Below, piece after piece: positions 14,701-21,711 of a stretch of DNA of 22,962 nucleotides (its first letter is position 1; every line of letters begins with the position of its first letter). The notes under the pieces are model-generated. The model was not told the DNA's origin and did not search any database. It saw only the letters and a program-made list of their open reading frames with translations. Source of the DNA: HGM11416 sp045596285 (GTDB lineage: Bacteria > Bacillota > Clostridia > Christensenellales > Borkfalkiaceae); NCBI GenBank assembly GCA_045596285.1, contig JAZOCA010000024.1, positions 1-22,962 of the forward strand, given 5' to 3'. The position numbers and the translations under genes are program-made.

Positions 14701-17590
14701 CTTGAAACCTAAGAACTATGTATGCGCCAGCTTTAGATACAGTATCGCCCTTATTATATTCTGTTTTATTAGGTGCAACCAAAACTTCAAGTCCTACTGG
14801 AGCGTTTTCTTTTATTACAATAGGAAGTTCTAATTGGTCAACAATCAATTCGCCTGCATATTCTGTAGCAAAATTAATAATCACCTTATTGTCCTTATTG
14901 GGAGCAGAAGAATTGGAATTATAAGTATCAAAATTGTAATAAGCAATAATTGAATAATCAACTTTTTTACCATCAATTAATATGATGAGATTATCAAGTC
15001 TAATTTCGCTTTCATCACAATAATAAAGTTGATCTTCATAACAGTTGTATTTTTCATTAAAAACGCCATCAAACGAATATGATAACTCATAATCTAATTT
15101 TTGATTTGGGAAAATAATTGAATTAATGTCATTTGCTTTTATACTTTCTTTTTGCTCATCGTTCAAGCTAGGAATATAGGAATCCGATTTTTTAGAACAG
15201 TTATTTGTAACACTATTCCCAGTATCAGCCGTATTCTCTCTATCATAATCGCTACTTGTAATAGCATCGGACCAAACGTTGTTTATTCTTGCAATATCTT
15301 CATAAGAAGCCACAACACCGCCTGCTCGTACAGTTATATAAGGATGACGAGTTGAAAAACTATCGTGGCAAGTAGAAATTGCACTTGCATTCACTTTGGT
15401 TTTGTTGTTTACAAAACACGAATTTACACTTCCATTTTCAGTAATTATCGCTACAATACCACCAACATAAACGTTAGTAGAGTTGCTTTTATCTCCTTCA
15501 CTACCATAATCACGCTCTAATTCTGCCGTTATAGTACAGTTTTCGACTTTGCAATAGCTTACTAAACCTCTTTCGCCTTTGCTTATACCAGCTATTCCCC
15601 CAGCATAAGCATATAAATGTTTGTTTAATAATTCACTATCTTCAGCAATCCTAACAGAAGTATTAATTATCTTACAGTTACTAATTATTCCCTCATTAAC
15701 AGCAGCAATTGCACCTGCATATACTTTTTCATAATCACTGCTAACAACTGAGAACTCGGAGTTTTCTACATTTAAATTTTCAACAACACCATTTTCACCA
15801 ATATAAGCAAACAAACCAACGTTCTCGTTACCCGAAACTGTTAGATTTTTAATTGAAAAACCATTTCCATCTATACTTCCATTAAAAGGCTTGTCTTCGT
15901 TCCCTATAGGAACAAAATCTACGCTGTTAAATATGATATCTTCTGAAAGTATATAGTGTTTGTTTAATCCATCTTTAACAGATAATATAAGGTTAAATTG
16001 TTCAGCATTCGTAATAACGTAAGGATCTTCTTTGCTTCCACTTCCACCATTAAAGGCAGGGGCATCTGCAATTACAAAAGGAATTGAATAAATTTCTTTA
16101 TCTTTATACTTAACTACTCCTTCAAAAGTGGAATAAAATCCATTTACTTCAAATATTCCATCGTTTGAACCAATATATTGCTTTTTACTATACCATTCAA
16201 ACGTAAAAGCGTCTAATTCAAAACCGAATTGTGAGGAAATACTATTTATCATTTTATTAAGATAAATCTTTTGACCAGTCTGAACATTGCCAAAAGTTGC
16301 TTTATCAAAATTTGACATAACACGAGTATCTTCATTCTTATCTTCAAGTACTACCGACCCGCCCATATTTAAAATATAAGCTACATCGCTCGCCATTTGC
16401 TTTTCTAGTTCTATTTGTCTAGCACCTATTGCGTCTGCACTTTGAAGAATTTGATTATATGTAATCCACTCGGATGTTCCATTATAATAGTATTTTTCAT
16501 TGCCTGAAAGATTTGTACCATATGTTTCATATAAACTCATCAATTGATAAATGTTACACATTGCAACACAATGATCAGCAAATAAGGCAGTAGTATATAA
16601 ATCTAATGCGAATTGTAAAGCCTCTTCTTCAGCATTTCTCTCTCCTAAAAAGTCTTTGTTTGCACACAAATAATCATAGTAATAACGTTGAATTGATTCT
16701 CTTCCACTTTGCTCATTCTTTAACAAGTAATCTTGATAAAATATATTTATTGCGGAATTACCGTGTTGAGCAGTAGACATAATACTCTCATAAAGAGCAT
16801 CATAATTTTCTTTAACAATGTTATTCTCTGCTTTATCATCTATAGATTCTAAAAGAATATTGTAATAAGCCTGCGTGTAACCATACGAATTTTCACTACC
16901 ATTCGTTTTTCCATACAAATAATTTTTAAATTGGGTATAATTAAAATTCCCTTCTGCACTAGAAGTAAACGAAATTACTTGCTTCTTTGCATAATCGGCT
17001 TCAAAGGCATTAGACAACTCATCTAAAATTTTTTTTGTAGAATCATCAACCTTTGTAGACAATTCCGATATATCACTTTGTATATCATCTAAATGATTAT
17101 GAACTTCTTTAAATTGATCATCTAAATGTGCTTGTAATTTTTGGATTTCAGATTGTGGATTATCCCCCCAATTCATAATCCCGTCAAAAATTGCATCCGA
17201 AACACCTCCAGGAAGCCCATAACACGAAAAAAGCACATTTACCCCTGCTTTTAGCACGTTCATTCCTAACTCAACATAATCCGCATTTTGTGGGTCTTTA
17301 ATAAATTCAAATCCATTATTTACAAGCGTAACGCCCAACTTTTCATATGACTTTGCTTTTTTTAATTCTGTAACGCCATTATGCCAAAATTTAGACGTTG
17401 CTTCTTTTCTTTTAAAATATTTAACGAGTTTGACGTATTCTGGCCTATTTGAGTCCAAAACCCCAGCTATTTCTATATTTGGAATATTCTCTTCTGCTTT
17501 TGCATTTAGCGTTGATGCCCCACATACAGAAAACAACATCATAAAAGCAAGTAAGAAAATTATTATTTTTGATTTATATGTTTTTTTCAT
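10937..17590 (-). CDS. Giant multidomain secreted surface protein (GLUG, cohesin-like, dockerin, InlB repeats, Gly-rich tail)
   Basis: The 2217-aa protein has a signal peptide ending near NAKAEE (about 32). A helical region (50-460) with a coiled coil at about 145-195 follows, then a GLUG-type beta-helix segment (about 515-775), an Ig-like domain (932-1003), Cys-pair repeats (1005-1135), a cohesin-like sandwich (1148-1297), and a dockerin (1301-1372). Both dockerin loops are calcium-type (DVIGDGTIDLLD and DVNLDNLSTNAD). At least five InlB/Listeria-Bacteroides repeats follow (about 1380-1800, GYxFxGW and LYAHW), then a beta-rich part and a glycine-rich C-terminus (1953-2217) in which GGxGGxGG blocks alternate with hydrophobic strands. 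There is no LPXTG motif, SLH domain or catalytic domain, so attachment may be through the dockerin. AAAGGAG before the ATG overlaps the previous gene's stop, so translation is coupled. It is probably an adhesin or matrix protein; cohesin and GLUG calls are from pattern only. Confidence 0.9.
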   Translation of the reverse strand: MKKTYKSKIIIFLLAFMMLFSVCGASTLNAKAEENIPNIEIAGVLDSNRPEYVKLVKYFKRKEATSKFWHNGVTELKKAKSYEKLGVTLVNNGFEFIKDPQNADYVELGMNVLKAGVNVLFSCYGLPGGVSDAIFDGIMNWGDNPQSEIQKLQAHLDDQFKEVHNHLDDIQSDISELSTKVDDSTKKILDELSNAFEADYAKKQVISFTSSAEGNFNYTQFKNYLYGKTNGSENSYGYTQAYYNILLESIDDKAENNIVKENYDALYESIMSTAQHGNSAINIFYQDYLLKNEQSGRESIQRYYYDYLCANKDFLGERNAEEEALQFALDLYTTALFADHCVAMCNIYQLMSLYETYGTNLSGNEKYYYNGTSEWITYNQILQSADAIGARQIELEKQMASDVAYILNMGGSVVLEDKNEDTRVMSNFDKATFGNVQTGQKIYLNKMINSISSQFGFELDAFTFEWYSKKQYIGSNDGIFEVNGFYSTFEGVVKYKDKEIYSIPFVIADAPAFNGGSGSKEDPYVITNAEQFNLILSVKDGLNKHYILSEDIIFNSVDFVPIGNEDKPFNGSIDGNGFSIKNLTVSGNENVGLFAYIGENGVVENLNVENSEFSVVSSDYEKVYAGAIAAVNEGIISNCKIINTSVRIAEDSELLNKHLYAYAGGIAGISKGERGLVSYCKVENCTITAELERDYGSEGDKSNSTNVYVGGIVAIITENGSVNSCFVNNKTKVNASAISTCHDSFSTRHPYITVRAGGVVASYEDIARINNVWSDAITSSDYDRENTADTGNSVTNNCSKKSDSYIPSLNDEQKESIKANDINSIIFPNQKLDYELSYSFDGVFNEKYNCYEDQLYYCDESEIRLDNLIILIDGKKVDYSIIAYYNFDTYNSNSSAPNKDNKVIINFATEYAGELIVDQLELPIVIKENAPVGLEVLVAPNKTEYNKGDTVSKAGAYIVLRFQDGTTKDVTSLVDLSCDTSSYGRKSVIVSYDKFTTAYEILVKCNHIYQNEIIKPTCSTIGYTLYTCEQCLDSYKTDFTGRIAHTTIEQNEVPATCTEEGKSADLFCTVCQEVVEEGKTIPAIGHKYIDESGNINVDAGAHYCIVCGNGGEEHLFRTTEYETEVLCSCVTCEYTAKFDVNSREKISKLPRIVVSNAYSLEGENEVVVYLELYSDVGITSALFSVYFGNELEFISCSYGNILYKPSTSAFKPYLDHINISLAQANTEKPNPDYTESNTLLKLVFRTPENATKGKEYPILVVNKAENKNGKTIFVDKFTSSTGEPLDFIALNGKIKVVDRLPGDVIGDGTIDLLDAVVISKYSVLEGKDKPEFVATMKQIYKYFDISFGDVNLDNLSTNADVVQILRYIVGGYEARILAKEFYVKLNYNDGTGREDIVAATFNEKGGILLENLPIAKRDGYRFDGWYYGFCKDAVKLGDNYDYQYDAIEQTLYAHWTLNSITFDGNGATDGSMHGITYGQSNNWIVNNQFVKNSTVYFDSKYSESASYPIEIPHGFVGWALSPNGEVVYREGDVIDLTNGEMGDITLYAIWSIKEINLPTLSRTGYSLIGWTSDDKGLNIVGEPNSSCMVSESTTFYAKWDLNEYSIVYDGNGHTSGSTLSNTIYNIEESKQLAPNGFSRTGYTFKGWKTTPDGNDVRYVDKEAVNYINTEQNGLVTLYAHWEANTYDVVFNVNAPSVTNSSSYTGKVSGNMSSLENCQYDSDITLPVNAYVVEGWIFKGWATTPSGNVVCGDGSIQINLASKDGQKINLYAVWEVDPYIVGKYVANGVVVTDTNGKNSYTVYNYINETPNLVGSGKVIVDWSKCINGSHNFIDAVNSSGTRYGGGNSNFNINYGITEVFFIGNPKATYEDVHVYTVNFPKDSELTIHLYNMNLCASSGIISNWYGTSSQDVGKYLTIECLGENKIEATGSGGIAILDHENLTVAGVGSLYIKGGDGANATTAGGNGGDGGTAIMVDNLIINMIGSLNVVGGKGGIGAPGATDAKTGGNGGNGGNGLVVTNLTVSSTGSYIITAGEGGAGGKGGEQTSKPSQRSDGNGAERPNAGRTGYTGGNGGRGGNSGRCVLAMKIEVESLSKITLKEANSGEGGAGSKGGTGGTGGNSTWWLGNVQGGDGGTGGTGGAGGDAGIILNALLISDKIVTTPNSNIIIQTYLAQGGAGAGGAGGNGGSGGKNTNYDWYGNTGAKGDSGESGSARVHE

Positions 17591-17602
17591 ATCCCTTCTC
17601 CT

Positions 17603-20332
17603 TTATTCCGTAATAACTACTTGACCAACAACTAATATAGGTGTAATTTTAACATACGAGCTGTCTATAACATAAGTTCCCTCAATCAAGCTCAACGTAT
17701 ATTCACCTATTTCCGTATATCTATCAATATTAAACGTTAAAGTAATAATTTCCAACCTTTCGTTTATATTAAGTCCTTGTCCATCAACCCAAGATAATTC
17801 ATATTGATTTACATCTGTTTTTAATGTTGTTTCGGCTCCTTCTAATTTATTGTTTACCACTATCGAGCCACTACTTAAAACAAGTTGTTCCACATACTCA
17901 AATTTTATGCTTATACCATAAATACTCTCAAAAGAACCACAAAGATAAATACTTACTTCTGCCGTTGTTGTTCCTTTGTTAATTTCCCTAGTCTCAATTG
18001 CAATTATCGGCTCGGTTATCTCTTTAGAATAATTTGCAATAATGGTTATATTACTTTCAATAGGTTGACTTTCATCCCAATCTTTCCATCCTGTAAAGCG
18101 ATATCCTTTTGTCTTGCTCCAATCAAAATACATATCTTCAACTTTAGGAGATGATATCGTTGTTCCATGCGCAATATTGTCTTTCGTTTCTATAACAGCT
18201 CCATCTGGCATTACAAATGTTGCAATATAGCGATTAATTTCATAAACTGCAACAATTTGCATGTTAGAAACAACCGTAGTATAGTCTTGATTCCACGAAA
18301 CAAATGTATATCCCGTCCTATTTGGGTTTTCCTTTGGACTCGTAGCTGATTGTGCATGCTCGACGATTTGTTCGTCTAAAACTGTACCGTCCCAATCAAT
18401 AAATTCAACTTTGTATAATCTCACATATAACGCTTTTATGGTTAAATCGCTCGCCACATTATTAAACGCCTTATCCCAATCTAAAAATCTATAATTATTC
18501 CTAACTGGGTCTTGTGGTTTAACTGCGTTTTTGCCAATATCAACAAGTTGAATTTCTATAATAGAATTATCATAGTCCACAAACTGAACTGTAAATTGAC
18601 GTACATAATTTGCTTCTAATATTGTGTCTTTTGTAACATTATCGTATGAACCTTTCCAACCTATAAAACGATATCCTTCTCTATATGGCTCGGTTGGCAA
18701 TGTTGCCGATTGACCATATTCAACATTTTGTTCCTCTAAAACAGTTCCATCGGAATCAATAAATTGCACTTTATATTTATTAGTAGTGAAATTGAATTGA
18801 GCAGTGTAAGTCACATTTTCTGTTGCACCTGTGATGTTTGGAGCCCAACCACTAAATACATAAGTATATTGTTTATCTTTCTCTCTTGTCGGTGTTTCAC
18901 CATCATATGTAGGAACTGTTCCATATAATACGTTTTTATCTTCTTCTAAAATCGCTCCATCATAATTTTCCCAAATTATTGTAAACAAATATTGTGAAGA
19001 AACATAATCACAAATCGTGCACTTTTTATTCGAATTTAATACATGCGTTGTTTTATTACAATGATAAGAACAACCATTTGTTTCGCACTTATGCCAGTGA
19101 TATGTATCATCAGTTTCCCATTGTTGTTTTGGATTATGTGTCTTTAATTCTCCGTACTCAATTAAACAAACTGAACAAATCGCTTTTTCTATACAAGTTG
19201 CCGTTCCGCCCTTGTGCCTTTCTATAGCATTCTTATCGCCACAAACACATTCATACCAATGCTCTACCTCGTTATTTGTTAATTCAGTATGGTTATGTTC
19301 ATCTTTTTCTATTACAACACTATCCTTGTTTGCAATTTCAGTTGTTGCAGTATTTGTTGTAAACCATTTTCCACAAGAACAAATGTAATATTCGATGTTA
19401 CCTTCTTTAGTGCAAGATTGAGATTTTGCAGCTACTTTTGTTAAATGTGAAGTATGAACGTGACCTAAGGCTGGAGTTATGACATAATTACATTCCGTGC
19501 ATGTTTGATCAGTTGTTTCAGTTGCCTCTGCCCCAGGTTTATGATTTTCTTTTGTTTCATAAGTACCACAAGTACACTCATACCAGTGTTGCGTTGCAGA
19601 TTGTTTTAGTATTGTATAAATGTGGTTATCTTTTCCAATTACAACACTTTCTTTATCAGTTATTTCAGTAGTCGCAGTATTATCGGTAAACCACTTGTCA
19701 CAAGAACAAGTATAATATTCAATATTTCCTTCTTCTGTGCAAGACTGAGCCTTTGCATTAACTCTAGTTAAATGTAAAGTATGTACGTGACCTAAGGATG
19801 GTGTTACAACGTATTCACATTCCGTACATTTTTGGTCGGTTGTTTCTGTTGCTTCTGCGCCGGGAATGTGATCTTCTTTTGTCTCATAAGCACCACAGGA
19901 ACATTCGTACCAATGCTGCGTTGTAGATTTTTCTAATTTAGTATATTCGTGCGTATGGTCTTCGACTCTTTCATATCCACAAATGCACGTATTACTCAAA
20001 GAGAAATCATGCTCGTGAGTTCCTAAGTCATCTTCCATTCCAACTATAAATTGTTGAATTAAAACTACGTCACGAGTGTTAATTTGTCCGTCAGCATAAA
20101 CGTCAGCGAACACTTTTTGCTTGTCGGTAAGTTCTGTAAGTCCTACTATTGACTGTTTAATGAGTACTACATCTCTCGTATTTACGTTTCCGTCCAAATT
20201 GGCATCACCCATAGAGTATTCTACGGGTGTTTCTTCTGCGTATGCTATAGCCCTAGCCGTTGTTAATCCTATGCTTACGCTAAACGTCAATATTAAACTT
20301 AAAAACGTTATTAATAAACTGCGTTTTTTCAT
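17603..20332 (-). CDS. Secreted protein with N-terminal dockerin, Cys/His repeats, InlB repeats and C-terminal cohesin-like domain
   Basis: The 909-aa protein has a signal peptide that probably ends at AYA-EE (32/33). The dockerin (40-100) has a canonical first loop, GDANLDGNVNTRD, and a second loop, DVYADGQINTRD, with Tyr in place of the usual Asn. Residues 105-445 are Cys- and His-rich repeats with HWYECxCG, CTEC and LGHVHT motifs, including two nearly identical 109-aa units. Five InlB-like repeats span about 446-772 (FxGW signatures). Residues 775-909 have the strand pattern of a cohesin: AEVSIYL, YGISIKFEY, YELSW, EIITLTF, GQVVIT. No enzyme domain is present. A dockerin at one end and a cohesin-like domain at the other suggest a linker that could bridge a cell-bound cohesin to another dockerin protein. 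GAGG lies upstream of the ATG, 15 bases after the lipoprotein stop. Secretion and dockerin are firm; the cohesin is a pattern-based call. Confidence 0.9.
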   Translation of the reverse strand: MKKRSLLITFLSLILTFSVSIGLTTARAIAYAEETPVEYSMGDANLDGNVNTRDVVLIKQSIVGLTELTDKQKVFADVYADGQINTRDVVLIQQFIVGMEDDLGTHEHDFSLSNTCICGYERVEDHTHEYTKLEKSTTQHWYECSCGAYETKEDHIPGAEATETTDQKCTECEYVVTPSLGHVHTLHLTRVNAKAQSCTEEGNIEYYTCSCDKWFTDNTATTEITDKESVVIGKDNHIYTILKQSATQHWYECTCGTYETKENHKPGAEATETTDQTCTECNYVITPALGHVHTSHLTKVAAKSQSCTKEGNIEYYICSCGKWFTTNTATTEIANKDSVVIEKDEHNHTELTNNEVEHWYECVCGDKNAIERHKGGTATCIEKAICSVCLIEYGELKTHNPKQQWETDDTYHWHKCETNGCSYHCNKTTHVLNSNKKCTICDYVSSQYLFTIIWENYDGAILEEDKNVLYGTVPTYDGETPTREKDKQYTYVFSGWAPNITGATENVTYTAQFNFTTNKYKVQFIDSDGTVLEEQNVEYGQSATLPTEPYREGYRFIGWKGSYDNVTKDTILEANYVRQFTVQFVDYDNSIIEIQLVDIGKNAVKPQDPVRNNYRFLDWDKAFNNVASDLTIKALYVRLYKVEFIDWDGTVLDEQIVEHAQSATSPKENPNRTGYTFVSWNQDYTTVVSNMQIVAVYEINRYIATFVMPDGAVIETKDNIAHGTTISSPKVEDMYFDWSKTKGYRFTGWKDWDESQPIESNITIIANYSKEITEPIIAIETREINKGTTTAEVSIYLCGSFESIYGISIKFEYVEQLVLSSGSIVVNNKLEGAETTLKTDVNQYELSWVDGQGLNINERLEIITLTFNIDRYTEIGEYTLSLIEGTYVIDSSYVKITPILVVGQVVITE
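19298..19951 (-). repeat. Two tandem 327-bp repeats coding 109-aa Cys/His units
   Basis: Residues 128-236 and 237-345 of the 909-aa protein are near copies, both with QHWYEC, PGAEATETTDQ, CTEC, LGHVHT and NIEYY in the same order. A third, partial unit follows at 346-373. The similarity at DNA level makes this a place where unit number could change by recombination or be misassembled. Confidence 0.75.
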
Positions 20333-20347
20333 TATTTTTTTCCTCTA

Positions 20348-21469
20348 TTATTTAAGCTTAAGATTTTGTCCTATTACTTTGTAGTTTACGTCGTCAAAGT
20401 TTTGGTCAAAACAATCGGTTAAATTAAGCGTCGCTTTGCCGTTATCTGCAGTCTTTGTTAAAGTTACTTCTAATACTACTTCACCTTTAGTTACGTTCGT
20501 TGCGTTTGAATAAGTCATTTTAACGCTATTACCGCTTGTATTGATAAGCGCGTAAGTTGATTTTGCAGTTGCGTTTACAACATTCATTCCTTCAAACGTT
20601 AAAGTTCCTTCAAAACCCGCTAAACATACAGTACCTGCTAAACTTAAAGTTACAGTTACGTTGTTGCCGTTTACTTTGTACGCTATATCAAAGATATTGT
20701 TTCCATTATTTAAAGTATATTGCGCCGTTACGCTCTTATCGCCCGTAACGTTATTTAAACTACTACTCCAACCCGTGAAACTATAACCTTCTCTACTTGG
20801 TGTTACAGGTGCAGTTGCATTTCCACCTTCTTTTACGTTTGCCGTTCCTAAAGTTATTCCGCTATAGTCTTTAAAAGTTACAACGCAATCTTTTTTCGCT
20901 CTATAAATTGCAGTTACAGTCATATCGCCAGTTACATTATTAAATGACTTATCCCATCTATCAAAGATAGTATCTTCTCTTACTGGAAGATTAGTTGGCG
21001 CAGTTGCACTTCTTCCACTTATTACAGTTTCAGTTTTCAAAGTGTTTCCTTGTTCATCCTTAAAAGTTACAGTAAAAGTTGCCATATTTCCATAAACTGG
21101 GCTTACCGTAATATTGCCTTGAATGTTAGTTATATCCGCACTCCAACCACTAAACACTTGGTCCGGTATTTGTGGTGCAGTAGGTGCTTTTGCTGATAAA
21201 CCTTTATATACTTGTTGGGTTTCTATTACGTTTCCGTTTATATCAACGAAAGTTACAGTATACACAGGGGGAAGAACTTCTTTTTCCACTTCTACTCCTA
21301 CATAACCTAAATCTTCTTTATTACCATCGGTATATTCTACTATTAAATGCATGTTTTCATCGACGTATGTATCTTTTATACTCACACCTTCACAGCTACA
21401 AGCAGTAAAAGATATTGCTGACACAATTGCGATAATTGTTACTAAAAGTGTTGTTAAAAGTTTTTTCAT
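20348..21469 (-). CDS. Lipoprotein with three InlB/MucBP-like repeats and a C-terminal cohesin-like domain
   Basis: The 373-aa protein starts with a lipoprotein signal, MKKLLTTLLVTIIAIVSAIS, and the lipobox FTAC, so Cys24 would be lipid-modified and anchored to the outer face of the membrane. Three repeats of about 60 residues follow (70-127, 131-190, 195-252) with FSGWS, FDRWD and FTGWS marks. The C-terminal 257-373 shows alternating beta strands (VTVTLSL, FEGTLTF, SVKMTYS, GEVVLEVTL, KATLNL) like a compact cohesin. It could hold the dockerin proteins encoded downstream on the cell (inference). GGAGG lies six bases before the ATG. The 43-base leader between the start and the inverted repeat contains no promoter, so its transcription must come from within or beyond the invertible segment. 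Confidence 0.88.
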   Translation of the reverse strand: MKKLLTTLLVTIIAIVSAISFTACSCEGVSIKDTYVDENMHLIVEYTDGNKEDLGYVGVEVEKEVLPPVYTVTFVDINGNVIETQQVYKGLSAKAPTAPQIPDQVFSGWSADITNIQGNITVSPVYGNMATFTVTFKDEQGNTLKTETVISGRSATAPTNLPVREDTIFDRWDKSFNNVTGDMTVTAIYRAKKDCVVTFKDYSGITLGTANVKEGGNATAPVTPSREGYSFTGWSSSLNNVTGDKSVTAQYTLNNGNNIFDIAYKVNGNNVTVTLSLAGTVCLAGFEGTLTFEGMNVVNATAKSTYALINTSGNSVKMTYSNATNVTKGEVVLEVTLTKTADNGKATLNLTDCFDQNFDDVNYKVIGQNLKLK

Positions 21470-21512
21470 TATTAGCCTCCAAATATAATGTATTTTTAAT
21501 TGTACTTTTTAC

Positions 21513-21529
21513 CATAGATTATCCTAATC
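21513..21529. repeat. Left inverted repeat of the switch
   Basis: CATAGATTATCCTAATC is the exact reverse complement of 21653-21669. It contains the half-site CATAGATTA, a TCC centre, and the start of an imperfect second half-site (TAATCCGTG through 21533), so it reads as a recombinase core with two inverted arms. Confidence 0.85.
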
Positions 21530-21614
21530 CGTGAACATTACATTTAAAAAGTTCATTATATTTTTATCTAAAGTAATTTTTAGTATAAAATTTTGTATGT
21601 AAATATAAATATGA

Positions 21615-21643
21615 TTGACTTTTTTGTATAAAATCCTTAAAAT
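21615..21643 (+). promoter_or_regulatory. Promoter inside the invertible segment, facing away from the lipoprotein operon
   Basis: TTGACT (21615-21620), 17 bases, TAAAAT (21638-21643): five of six matches in each box with ideal spacing. The predicted start near 21650 lies just inside the right repeat. In this orientation the transcript would run straight into the terminator at 21673-21703. On the minus strand of the segment only weak AT-rich candidates were found, such as a TATAAT at 21558-21553 without a -35 partner. Confidence 0.65.
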
Positions 21644-21652
21644 AATTACATA

Positions 21653-21669
21653 GATTAGGATAATCTATG
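21653..21669. repeat. Right inverted repeat of the switch
   Basis: GATTAGGATAATCTATG lies inside a larger perfect palindrome: ACATAGATTA (21648-21657), the centre GGA, and TAATCTATGT (21661-21670). The asymmetric GGA/TCC centre gives the two sites opposite polarity, so exchange between them would invert the DNA rather than delete it. Confidence 0.85.
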
Positions 21670-21672
21670 TAG

Positions 21673-21703
21673 AAAAGTGGCGAGTGAAATACTCGCCACT
21701 TTT
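21673..21703. terminator. Bidirectional terminator between recombinase and switch
   Basis: A 13-bp perfect stem, AAAAGTGGCGAGT paired with its complement around a five-base loop, has T-runs on both exits (TTTTTTT to the right on plus, TTTTCT on minus). It ends the recombinase transcript, shields the switch from read-through, and would stop the outward promoter after about 50 nucleotides. Confidence 0.88.
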
Positions 21704-21711
21704 TTCCACTT

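Larger units (their letters stand above)
21513..21669. promoter_or_regulatory. Putative invertible promoter segment (phase-variation switch)
   Basis: A 157-bp AT-rich segment is bounded by perfect 17-bp inverted repeats, lies 43 bases before the lipoprotein start and 42 bases after the end of a tyrosine recombinase gene. It contains a good promoter (21615-21643) that, as sequenced, points away from the lipoprotein. Inversion would move that promoter to about 21539-21567 facing the lipoprotein, with transcription starting near 21532. Size, repeat length, adjacent recombinase and surface-protein target match known invertible promoters. The inversion itself is inferred. Confidence 0.75.

Noticed and set aside
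17603..20332. Cys/His repeats as intracellular zinc-ribbon or DNA-binding domains
   Set aside because: The protein has a signal peptide and dockerin, so the repeats are extracellular; similar repeats are usual in secreted dockerin/InlB-repeat proteins of Bacillota.
21553..21558. Minus-strand TATAAT inside the switch, which could drive the lipoprotein in the present orientation
   Set aside because: No acceptable -35 box at 15-19 bases, and AT-rich DNA gives TATAAT often; kept only as a possible weak basal promoter.
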